64,000 bases of DNA, taken from Hymenobacter piscis (GTDB taxonomy: Bacteria; Bacteroidota; Bacteroidia; Cytophagales; Hymenobacteraceae). The stretch's first letter is position 1. The number at the start of each line of letters is the position of its first letter. This document shows positions 32,980 through 40,279 of this stretch, in pieces. The position numbers were made by a program, and so were the translations under genes. The notes beneath the pieces are model-generated. The model was given only the letters and a program-made list of their open reading frames with translations. It was not told the DNA's origin and searched no databases. The stretch covers positions 62,001-126,000 of the forward strand of contig NZ_JAHHZN010000011.1 of assembly GCF_018760735.1 (NCBI RefSeq), read 5' to 3'.

Positions 32980-34674
32980 ATGAAAAAAACTTCCCTGCTG
33001 GCCTGGCTGCTGGTAGCGGGCACGGCCACCGCGGCCCTGGCCCAGCAAACGCCCGAGAAAATCAAGGTCAAGCACAAGCGCGGCAAGGCCCGGACCGAAG
33101 TAACGGCCACCCCCACCGTGGAGGCCGCCGCGCCTACCGCGCCCGCGCCCGCCGACCCGGCCCAGACCTACGCCGGCACCATCACCCAGGCCGACCTGCG
33201 CCAGCACCTGAGCGTGCTGGCCTCGGATGAGTACGAGGGCCGCGAAACCGGCGAGAAAGGCCAGAAAATGGCCGCCGAGTACATTGCCAACCGCTTCAAG
33301 GAGCTGGGCCTGGCGGGACCCGTGCCGAATTCCGACAACCCCTACCTTCAGCACTTCACCATGGTGCGCAGCACCTGGGCCGACGGCGCCACCCTGAAAG
33401 TGGGCTCCGACAGCTACCAGTGGCTGACCGATTTTTACGCCTACGGGGGCCAGGGCTTCCAGCAGGCGACTACCGTGCAGCCCGTATTTGCCGGTTACGG
33501 CATCGAGCAGGACGGCTACTCCGACTACGCCGCCCTGGGCGATGTGAAAGGCAAGGACCTGCTGATTCTGCTGGGCGAGCCCCAGAACGGCCAGGGCACC
33601 GCTCTGCTGGGCAAGGACGGCCAAGGCAGCAAGTGGGGCCAGGATTTCCGGGCCAAGCTCACGCTGGCCGCCCAGAAGGGGGCCCGCTCGGTGTTCTTCG
33701 TCGACTTCAATCCTAACAGCAACTTCGCCAAGCAGGCCGGCCGCATGGCGCCCTACGTGAGTCGCCCCAGCATTGCGTTCAAGGACGCCGTGGATGGCCC
33801 CCGCCCGACGGCCTATTTCGTGTCGCCGGCCGTGGGCTACAAGATGCTCGGCACCTCGGCCCAGACGCTGCCCAAGTACGCGGCGGCCGTGACCAAGGCC
33901 GGACAGCCCGTCACCAGCCCCTTCCGGCCGGTAAAAACCACGGTGCTGGCCCCGCGCAAAACCGAGGACTTCACCACCGAAAACGTGCTGGGCTTTCTGG
34001 AAGGCACCGACCGCAAGGATGAAATCGTCGTGCTCTCGGCCCACTTCGACCACATTGGCATCATCAACGGCGAGGTGCACAACGGCGCCGACGACGACGG
34101 CTCGGGCACGGTTACGGTGCTGGAAATGGCCGAGGCCTTCACCAAAGCCAAGGCCGAGGGCCACGGCCCGCGCCGCAGTATTCTGTTCCTGACCGTAACG
34201 GGCGAAGAAAAAGGCCTGCTGGGCTCGGAGTACTACACCGACCACCCCATCTTCCCGCTGGAAAAAACGATGGTCGACCTGAACACCGACATGGTGGGCC
34301 GCACCGATAAGGACCACGAGGGCAAGGGCGACTACGTGTACGTGATTGGCTCCGACAAGCTCAGCTCCGAGCTGCACACCATTCTGCAGGCCCAGAACCA
34401 GAAGTACACCCAGATGGACCTGGACTTCCGCTTCAACGACCCGGAAGACCCCAACCGCTTCTACTACCGCTCCGACCACTACAACTTCGCCAAGCACAAC
34501 ATCCCGGTGGCCTTCTTCTTCAACGGCGTGCACGCCGATTACCACGGCGCGGGCGACGAAGTCGAGAAAATCGAGTTTCCGAAGATGGAAAAGCGCGCCC
34601 GCCTCGTCTTCTACACCGCCTGGGACCTGGCCAACCGCGACCAGCGCATCGTAGTGGACTCGAACAAGAAGTGA
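32980..34674 (+). CDS. Exported M28-family zinc metallopeptidase with PA-type insert
   Basis: A 564-residue protein. The signal peptide ends ALAQ. A Lys-rich and Ala/Pro-rich linker (about 25-65) follows, then a DLRQHLSVLASDEYEGR M28 start. A PA-like inserted domain (about 150-290) contains GYGIEQDGYSDYA. The catalytic region carries His in LSAHFDHIG, Asp in NGADDDGSGT, the Glu pair in TGEEKGLLGSEYY, Asp in DLNTDMVG and His in GVHADYHGAGDE. This is probably a periplasmic aminopeptidase. ATG 32980 gives the signal peptide. The extension to 32884 is repeat DNA. Confidence 0.92.
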   Translation: MKKTSLLAWLLVAGTATAALAQQTPEKIKVKHKRGKARTEVTATPTVEAAAPTAPAPADPAQTYAGTITQADLRQHLSVLASDEYEGRETGEKGQKMAAEYIANRFKELGLAGPVPNSDNPYLQHFTMVRSTWADGATLKVGSDSYQWLTDFYAYGGQGFQQATTVQPVFAGYGIEQDGYSDYAALGDVKGKDLLILLGEPQNGQGTALLGKDGQGSKWGQDFRAKLTLAAQKGARSVFFVDFNPNSNFAKQAGRMAPYVSRPSIAFKDAVDGPRPTAYFVSPAVGYKMLGTSAQTLPKYAAAVTKAGQPVTSPFRPVKTTVLAPRKTEDFTTENVLGFLEGTDRKDEIVVLSAHFDHIGIINGEVHNGADDDGSGTVTVLEMAEAFTKAKAEGHGPRRSILFLTVTGEEKGLLGSEYYTDHPIFPLEKTMVDLNTDMVGRTDKDHEGKGDYVYVIGSDKLSSELHTILQAQNQKYTQMDLDFRFNDPEDPNRFYYRSDHYNFAKHNIPVAFFFNGVHADYHGAGDEVEKIEFPKMEKRARLVFYTAWDLANRDQRIVVDSNKK

Positions 34675-34892
34675 GAACTGAGAGGTGAGAACTGAGAGCT
34701 TAGAACTGAGAACTGAGGAAGGAACGTCATTCTGAGCGCAGCGAAGAATCTCGCGTGCTGACGTTGGGTTACTCTGGCAACGTCAGCACGCGAGATTCCT
34801 CGGCTGCGCTCGGAATGACGTTCCTTCCTCACTTCTCACTTCTCACTTCTAAGCTCTCAGTTCTCACCTCTCAGTTCTTACCTCTCAGTTCT
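34673..34892. repeat. Composite inverted repeat: GAGAACT heptads around a family A hairpin
   Basis: Left heptads GAGAACT, GAGAGGT, GAGAACT, GAGAGCT, TAGAACT, GAGAACT (34675-34716) and the inverted right array (34828-34890) flank a core at 34717-34766 paired with 34778-34828. The core is the same as at 6302-6442 (GTCATTC...GAGCGCAGC and GCACGCGAGATTC). Confidence 0.9.
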
Positions 34893-34894
34893 AC

Positions 34895-34936
34895 AGAAAA
34901 AACCCGCCGAACCGAATGTGGTGCGGCGGGTTTTTA
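34895..34936 (+). terminator. Intrinsic terminator overlapping the lutB promoter
   Basis: Stem AAAAACCCGCCG/CGGCGGGTTTTT. The T-run runs straight into the TATATTTG promoter box of the next gene. Confidence 0.8.
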
Positions 34937-34942
34937 TATTTG
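34935..34942 (+). promoter_or_regulatory. -7 promoter box for lutB
   Basis: TATATTTG, 27 bases before the ATG at 34970, overlapping the T-tract of the preceding terminator. Confidence 0.55.
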
Positions 34943-34969
34943 TCTGAACCCGTTGCTACCCGTGCTGCC

Positions 34970-36364
34970 ATGAACCCGACCTCTGTTGCCCCGACCAAAG
35001 CCGCGCAATTCCTCCAGGATACCGACCGCAAGGCCTTCGACCTGGAGCACCGGCGCAAAATCCGCTTCAACATCGGCAAGTACAACGCGGCCGTGAGCAC
35101 CGGCATGGGCTTCTACCAGGACCACGAGCTGGCCCGCAGCCGGGCGGCCTACCTCAAAACCGAGGTCATCAACCGCCTCGATGAGTACCTGCTCCAGTTC
35201 GAGGAGAATTTCACCCGGCGCGGCGGCAAGGTTATCTGGGCCCAGAACGCGGAGGAGGCCCTGTTTGAAGTGGGCAAGATCATGGAGCGCCGCAAGGCCC
35301 GCACCGTGGTGAAGGCCAAGAGCATGACTACCGAGGAAATCCACCTCAACCAGTACCTCTCAACGCGCGGGATTGAGTCGGTGGAGACGGATCTGGGCGA
35401 GTTCATTGTGCAGCTCAACGGGGAGCGGCCCTACCACATCGTGACGCCGGCCATGCACCTGAGCAAGCTCGACATTGCCGATATTTTCGTTAAGCACCTC
35501 GGCATCGAGTACACCGACGACGCCCAGAAGCTCGTGCTCACGGCCCGCCACCTGCTGCGCAACAAGTACACGGCGGCCGAAGTGGGCGTCACGGGCGGCA
35601 ACTTCCTCATTGCCGATACGGGGGCAGTCTGCGTGACCGAGAACGAGGGCAACGCCCGCCTCTCGGCCACGTTTCCGCACACCCACATTGCCATTGTGGG
35701 CATTGAGAAGGTGATTCCCAGGCTCCAGGACCTGGATTTGTTCTGGCCCCTGCTCAGCACCAGCGGCACCGGCCAGCAGGTCACGGTCTACAACACCATC
35801 TACACCGGCCCCCGCCAGCCCCTGGAAAAGGACGGCCCGGAGGAAATGGTCGTGATTCTGCTCGACAACGGCCGCACCAACCTGCTGGCCCAGCCCGACA
35901 AGCGTGAGGCCCTGAACTGCATCCGCTGCGGGGCCTGCCTGAACGTGTGCCCGGTCTACAAGAACATTGGCGGGCACAGCTACGAGGCCACCTACTCCGG
36001 TCCCATCGGCTCCGTGATTACGCCCCATCTCTCGGGCCTGGCCGAAAACAAGCACCTGAGCTTCGCCAGCAGCCTGTGCGGGGCCTGCTCCTCGGTGTGC
36101 CCGGTCCGCATCCCGATTCACAACCTGCTGCTCAAAAACCGCCAGCAGAGCGTGCAGGAGCAGCTCACCGACAAGGAAGAGCGCCGCGCCATTAGGCTGT
36201 GGCTGCACGGCATGAAGCACCGCTGGGTCTGGGACCTGGCCCCCGCCGCCGGCAAAAACTGGGTCCTGAGCCGCCTGCTGGGCGAAGTGGGCTGGAGCAA
36301 GCGCCGCGATGCCGTGCAGGTAGCCCCCCAGACGTTCCGGCAGCTCTGGAAGGCGCGGGGGTAG
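34970..36364 (+). CDS. lutB: LutB/LldF-type iron-sulfur protein of lactate oxidation
   Basis: A 464-residue protein. An N-terminal LUD domain (about 20-290) has VKAKSMTTEEIHLN and a GVTGGNFLIADTGA segment. Two 4Fe-4S motifs follow: CIRCGACLNVCPVY (near 318) and CGACSSVCPVRIP (near 368). It then ends in a C-terminal helical tail (RLWLHGMKHRWVWDLAP). In the LutABC L-lactate oxidase LutB carries electrons together with LutA and LutC. Those partners are not adjacent here, so the symbol rests on domain content. Confidence 0.9.
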   Translation: MNPTSVAPTKAAQFLQDTDRKAFDLEHRRKIRFNIGKYNAAVSTGMGFYQDHELARSRAAYLKTEVINRLDEYLLQFEENFTRRGGKVIWAQNAEEALFEVGKIMERRKARTVVKAKSMTTEEIHLNQYLSTRGIESVETDLGEFIVQLNGERPYHIVTPAMHLSKLDIADIFVKHLGIEYTDDAQKLVLTARHLLRNKYTAAEVGVTGGNFLIADTGAVCVTENEGNARLSATFPHTHIAIVGIEKVIPRLQDLDLFWPLLSTSGTGQQVTVYNTIYTGPRQPLEKDGPEEMVVILLDNGRTNLLAQPDKREALNCIRCGACLNVCPVYKNIGGHSYEATYSGPIGSVITPHLSGLAENKHLSFASSLCGACSSVCPVRIPIHNLLLKNRQQSVQEQLTDKEERRAIRLWLHGMKHRWVWDLAPAAGKNWVLSRLLGEVGWSKRRDAVQVAPQTFRQLWKARG

Positions 36365-36462
36365 TACCCGGCCGGCCCGGCCCCGGCCCACGCCGGCCTG
36401 ACCAACCCCACAGAGGCCGTAGCAGTACAAGGCAGGCGGCCTGACGCCGCGCCCACTCCCCT

Positions 36463-37488
36463 ATGCCCGATGTTCTGTTGCACTGGTTTGCCTTCGGCGG
36501 CGGCCTTTTCCTGGTCATCAGCACCGTACTGGCCGCTATCCGCTCTTTTGTGCTGCCCCGCAACGAAACCGTGCTGATCAGCAGTTTCGTGTTCCGGGTG
36601 TTGCGGATGCTGTTCAATGGGCTGGCCCGGCTGGGCACTACCTACGAGCGGCGCGACCGGGTTATGGCCCTCTATGCCCCGGTGGGATTGGTGGCCCTGC
36701 CCATCGTGTGGCTGACGCTGCTGAGCGTGGGCTACACCAATATTTTCTGGGCCCTGGGCGAAGGGCGCTGGGAGCGGTGCCTGCGCATCAGCAACAGCTC
36801 CCTGCTCACGCTCGGCTCGGAAGAGCCCAGTCATAACGTGTGGGCCAACCTCATTTCCTACTCCGAGGCCACGCTGGGGCTGCTGCTGATGACGCTGCTC
36901 ATTTCCTACCTGCCCACCATGTACCAGGCCTTTTCGCGGCGCGAAATCACGGTCAGCCGCCTGGAGCTGCGCTCGGGGGCCAAGGCCTCGGCGGTAGAGC
37001 TGCTGCTCTGGCTGCACCGCACCGGCTCTTTGCAGGACGACCGCGCCCAGTGGCAGGAGTGGGAGCAGTGGTTTGTGGAAATCGAGGAAACCCACACCTC
37101 CCTGCCCATCCTCTCCTTTTTTCGCTCGCCCCAGCCCGGACGTTCCTGGATTACGGCCGCCGGCGTCATTCTCGACGCGGCGGCGCTCATCATCAGCACC
37201 GTGGAGCAGCCCCGCGACCCGTACCTGACGCTCTGTTTCAAAGCCGGCTGCGTAGCCCTGAACCGCGTAGCCCGGTTTTTTGGCTACGACGAAAGGCCCG
37301 GCAGCCCGCCGTCGCCCGCTGAGCAGGCGGGTTTCCATCACAGCCGGGAGCAGCTCCGCGAAGCCGGCATCCCGCTTTGCCCCGAAGCCGAGGCCTGGCA
37401 GCAGTACCAGGAACTCCGCAGCCGCTACGCCCGCGCCGCCGCCTACCTGGCCCGCGTCACGATGGCCCCGGGGGCAGTGAATGATTGA
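36463..37488 (+). CDS. Hypothetical membrane protein with ion-channel-like pore arrangement
   Basis: A 341-residue protein, family not named. An N-terminal transmembrane helix (about 5-27) and a second (about 70-95, VGLVALPIVWLTLLSVGY) are followed by a short amphipathic segment CLRISNSSLLTLGSEEPS and a third helix (ATLGLLLMTLLISYLPTMYQAF) ending FSRRE. Helix, pore-like loop with TLG, then helix resembles a two-transmembrane cation-channel module, but the filter is not TVGYG. The remaining 180 residues look soluble and helical. The role is inference only. It lies 98 bases after lutB. Confidence 0.65.
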   Translation: MPDVLLHWFAFGGGLFLVISTVLAAIRSFVLPRNETVLISSFVFRVLRMLFNGLARLGTTYERRDRVMALYAPVGLVALPIVWLTLLSVGYTNIFWALGEGRWERCLRISNSSLLTLGSEEPSHNVWANLISYSEATLGLLLMTLLISYLPTMYQAFSRREITVSRLELRSGAKASAVELLLWLHRTGSLQDDRAQWQEWEQWFVEIEETHTSLPILSFFRSPQPGRSWITAAGVILDAAALIISTVEQPRDPYLTLCFKAGCVALNRVARFFGYDERPGSPPSPAEQAGFHHSREQLREAGIPLCPEAEAWQQYQELRSRYARAAAYLARVTMAPGAVND

Positions 37489-37716
37489 CTCGGTGAATGA
37501 GTGAACCTTTCTGCTATGGCGAGGCCGAGCCGACGCAATCCGTCCTCTACCGAGCGCCGAACCAGTATTCAGCACAAAGCCCCTGACGTGTGCACGCCAG
37601 GGGCTTTTCGTAAATCGGGGCTTTGAACTGCGTGAAGGACGGATTGCTTCGGCTGCGCCTTGCCATGACAGAACGGTTCCCTCATTCACCGAGTCACTCG
37701 TTCCCTCACTCCCCAT
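37477..37716. repeat. Family C composite module (copy 2)
   Basis: Outer words GGTGAATGAGTGAACC (37492-37507) and their inverted copy (37675-37694) flank inner arms 37509-37546 (TTCTGCTATGGCGAG... CAATCCGTCCT) and 37634-37672 (AGGACGGATTGCTTCG...GCCATGACAGAA). The central terminator is homologous to that in copy 1 at 21533-21775. The 216-base gap holds no gene. Confidence 0.88.
37578..37608. terminator. Terminator hairpin inside family C module
   Basis: AAAGCCCCTG.../CAGGGGCTTT with an inner ACGTGTGCACGC loop. It is nearly identical to the palindrome at 21629. Confidence 0.8.
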
Positions 37717-38611
37717 CTTCATCCGGCAGGATTTGCACGTCCTGGATGAGGACCATTTTCTCGATTTCGCGGCCGCGGGTGGTGTTGGCCAGGCCGCCGA
37801 GGGCAGTTTCCTTGTAGCGGGTTTCCATGCTCTGGCCTACTTCGCCCAGGGCCGCCACGCACTGATCCACGGGAATCACCGGATCGACGCCGGCAATGGC
37901 AATCTGGGCCGAACTGAAGGCAATGGCGGCGGCCGAGGCATTGCGCACCACGCAGGGCACTTCCACCAGGCCCGCCACCGGGTCGCAGATGAGGCCCAGC
38001 ATGCACTGAATGGTAATGGCCACACCGGCAAAAGCCTCGCTCACGGAGCCGCCCAGGCAATACACAATGGCTCCTGCGCCCATAGCTGCCGCCGAGCCGG
38101 TTTCGGCCTGACAGCCGCCCACGGCCCCGGCCAGGGAGGCGTTCTGCTCGATGATGAGGGCAATACCGGCCGCCACCAGCAGACCTTCCAGAATAGCGCG
38201 GTCCTCAAGCTTATGAATGTCCTGGAGCGTGACCAGCACGCCGGGCAGGATGCCCGAAGCCCCGGCCGTGGGCGCCGCTACCACCCGGCCCATGCACGAA
38301 TTCACTTCCTTGGCCCCCAGGGCCCGCGTCACGAGGTTTTTGAACTCCGGCGAAAGCACCGTGACGGGCGAGGCGGCAATCTTCTTGGCCCCGTTGTTCA
38401 CCATGCCCGAGCGCGAGGTCATGTCCTGGGTGAGGCCCGTGTGCACGGCGTCGCGCATCACGTCGTAGGCCCGTTGCAGGCCTGCCCAGATTTCCTCCTC
38501 GGTGCGGCCCTTCTGCTCGATTTCGTAGTCGAGCACGGGCTGGTAAAGCGGTTCGTTGGTAGCGGCGCAGTGGGCCTGCCAGCTGTTGAAATCGGTGAAG
38601 AGCAACGACAT
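37706..38611 (-). CDS. sdaAA: L-serine ammonia-lyase, iron-sulfur type, alpha subunit
   Basis: A 301-residue cytoplasmic enzyme that deaminates L-serine to pyruvate. The family cysteines are in NSCMGRVVAAPTAGASG, VGGCQAETGSA and LICDPVAGLVEVPC, the ligands expected for the 4Fe-4S cluster. The catalytic lobe has RSGMVNNGAKK near residue 67. Only the alpha subunit is here. A beta subunit would have to be elsewhere. Start ATG 38611. Confidence 0.9.
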   Translation of the reverse strand: MSLLFTDFNSWQAHCAATNEPLYQPVLDYEIEQKGRTEEEIWAGLQRAYDVMRDAVHTGLTQDMTSRSGMVNNGAKKIAASPVTVLSPEFKNLVTRALGAKEVNSCMGRVVAAPTAGASGILPGVLVTLQDIHKLEDRAILEGLLVAAGIALIIEQNASLAGAVGGCQAETGSAAAMGAGAIVYCLGGSVSEAFAGVAITIQCMLGLICDPVAGLVEVPCVVRNASAAAIAFSSAQIAIAGVDPVIPVDQCVAALGEVGQSMETRYKETALGGLANTTRGREIEKMVLIQDVQILPDEDGE

Positions 38612-38728
38612 GGGTGGGGTGGGAAAGCGGGGTGGGACAAGACGAGCCTGCTTACGTAAGCAACCCGTCCCCGGGGACGGGGGTGCAAAAATCGGCAGAA
38701 AAACTTCGGCACCCGCACGCCGGCCGGC

Positions 38729-38794
38729 ACCGGCTTTTTTGCGCTCCGCCCGGAGCCGGCGGGCTGGTTCCGGGCGGAGCGTGAAAAAGCCGGT
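38729..38794. terminator. Large hairpin, probable terminator for upstream sdaAA region
   Basis: A 25-base near-perfect stem (CCGGCTTTTTTGCGCTCCGCCCGG with its complement ending AAAAAGCCGG) with a 16-base loop, in the 234-base gap between sdaAA and msrB. Since both genes read leftward, it most likely terminates transcripts from msrB. Confidence 0.65.
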
Positions 38795-38845
38795 CAGCAG
38801 CCTCAGGCTACCAACCGGCTTTCGGGAGATGGCAAGGCCGGCGGG

Positions 38846-39304
38846 TTACGCTTCCTGCTGCTCACTCACCAGCTTCACGCTGGCCGAATTGATGCACAGA
38901 CGCAGGCCGCCGGGGGGCGGACCATCGGGGAAGACGTGGCCCTGGTGGGCGTCGCAGACGTTGCAGAGCACTTCCACCCGGGTCATGCCGTAGCTGGTGT
39001 CCTTCTTGTAGCGGATGGCGTTTTCCTTCACCGGCTGGGTGAAGCTGGGCCAGCCCGTGCCCGACTCGAACTTGGTGCGCGAGTCGTAGAGCGGGGTGCC
39101 GCAGCACACGCAGGCGTAGAGGCCGGCCTCGTGGGCCTCGCAGTATTCGCCCGTGAAGGCCCGCTCGGTGCCGTGCTCCCGCGTCACGTGGTACTGCTCG
39201 GGCGTGAGCTGAGCGCGCCACTCGGCGTCGGTTTTTTCTACTCGCTTATCGGGGGCCGGGGAGCCGTGGTTGGCCAGCCGGATAACGTCGTTCCAGGTTT
39301 GCAT
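38846..39304 (-). CDS. msrB: Peptide methionine-R-sulfoxide reductase
   Basis: A 152-residue enzyme repairing methionine-R-sulfoxide. The pattern [17 protein letters not shown] is present, zinc is bound by CVCC (near residue 69) and CNVC (near 117), and catalytic Cys lies in [15 protein letters not shown] 39304 ([13 protein letters not shown]) is preferred over the in-frame codon at 39331. There is no signal peptide, so it is cytoplasmic. Confidence 0.94.
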   Translation of the reverse strand: MQTWNDVIRLANHGSPAPDKRVEKTDAEWRAQLTPEQYHVTREHGTERAFTGEYCEAHEAGLYACVCCGTPLYDSRTKFESGTGWPSFTQPVKENAIRYKKDTSYGMTRVEVLCNVCDAHQGHVFPDGPPPGGLRLCINSASVKLVSEQQEA

Positions 39305-39421
39305 GGGGTCAGGTCGGTTTAGTAAGCACAATCAGCCCGGAGGCTGCCCGTACAAACGCGGCGGGCGGGCCGGAAGTTTTAGCGGCGCGGGGCGAGCGTA
39401 GTTCAGCCGCTGGTCAGCGCC

Positions 39422-40243
39422 TCACAACTGTTTCAACTCATCCCGCACCGACCAGCGCCGCCACTGCCGGCGGGCGAAGCGCAGAAAAGCCGGGGGCGCT
39501 TGCGCAAACTCTTTTTCCGACTGATAGCGGCCGGCGTAGAGCACGTAGCCGTCGGGAGCGTCAAGCTGTTGCTGGCTGATGGTATCCAGGCAGCACGGAT
39601 TGGCGGGAGCCCGCTGGCTGACCGGCACGGAATCGTACTGCACCACCGTGTGGCCCCGCAGGGCATACTTGGCGGTGCCTTCGCGCATAATCAGCTTGAG
39701 GGTGGAGGGGCTCACGTCGCTGCGGCAGCTGAACGTGTAGAGGAGCGTGGTTTCCGTCTGGCCGTCGCCGTCGAGGTCCGTCACGGTGGCGGCGCCGGGC
39801 AGCGGGCCGAGCCAGGTATCAAAGGCGCAGCGCTCCACGGCATCCTGGAGGCGCCACACTTCCCGCCATTGGGCACCCCGCCGCACGTACTGCCGGGCGT
39901 ACAACCGGATGGTCTGGGTTTCATTGGGGTCTTCGGGACGCGCGGGCAACGTCTGGGGGGCCGTTCGGGTGAGGAGCAGCAGGTTCGCGCCCTGGCTATC
40001 CGTCCACTGCCGGGCCTCCAGCACCCGGCCCGGCGGACGCGCCACGCCGGCCGGCACCTGCCCGGCCGATAGCATTCGTACCGTGGCTGAATCGAAGGCC
40101 GCCGGGGGTGTTACGGTAGTTACAGCAGTTCTGGCAGTTGCAGCGGCGGGAGCGGGAACCGCCGTTTCGGGGGCGGCGGGTTGGCGCTCTGAGCAGGCGG
40201 CCAGCAGCAGCAGCAGCGTAAATCGGGGAGCAAGACGCAGCAT
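39422..40243 (-). CDS. Lipoprotein resembling the M949_RS01915 surface-polysaccharide family
   Basis: A 273-residue lipoprotein. The signal ends LLLAACSER (Cys near residue 17). An Ala/Pro/Thr linker follows, then a domain with the segments VTDLDGDGQTETTLLYTFSC, STLKLIMREGTAKYALRG and, at the end, FLRFARRQWRRW. From memory this pattern matches the family named after Riemerella M949_RS01915. Its biochemical role is unknown, so the name is tentative. The frame stays open far upstream through nnr on the other strand, but ATG 40243 is the start that gives a lipoprotein signal. Divergent from nnr with 36 bases between starts. Confidence 0.6.
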   Translation of the reverse strand: MLRLAPRFTLLLLLAACSERQPAAPETAVPAPAAATARTAVTTVTPPAAFDSATVRMLSAGQVPAGVARPPGRVLEARQWTDSQGANLLLLTRTAPQTLPARPEDPNETQTIRLYARQYVRRGAQWREVWRLQDAVERCAFDTWLGPLPGAATVTDLDGDGQTETTLLYTFSCRSDVSPSTLKLIMREGTAKYALRGHTVVQYDSVPVSQRAPANPCCLDTISQQQLDAPDGYVLYAGRYQSEKEFAQAPPAFLRFARRQWRRWSVRDELKQL

Positions 40244-40279
40244 ATATCCAATCAGGTAGGTTCCAAGTATACCATTTCT

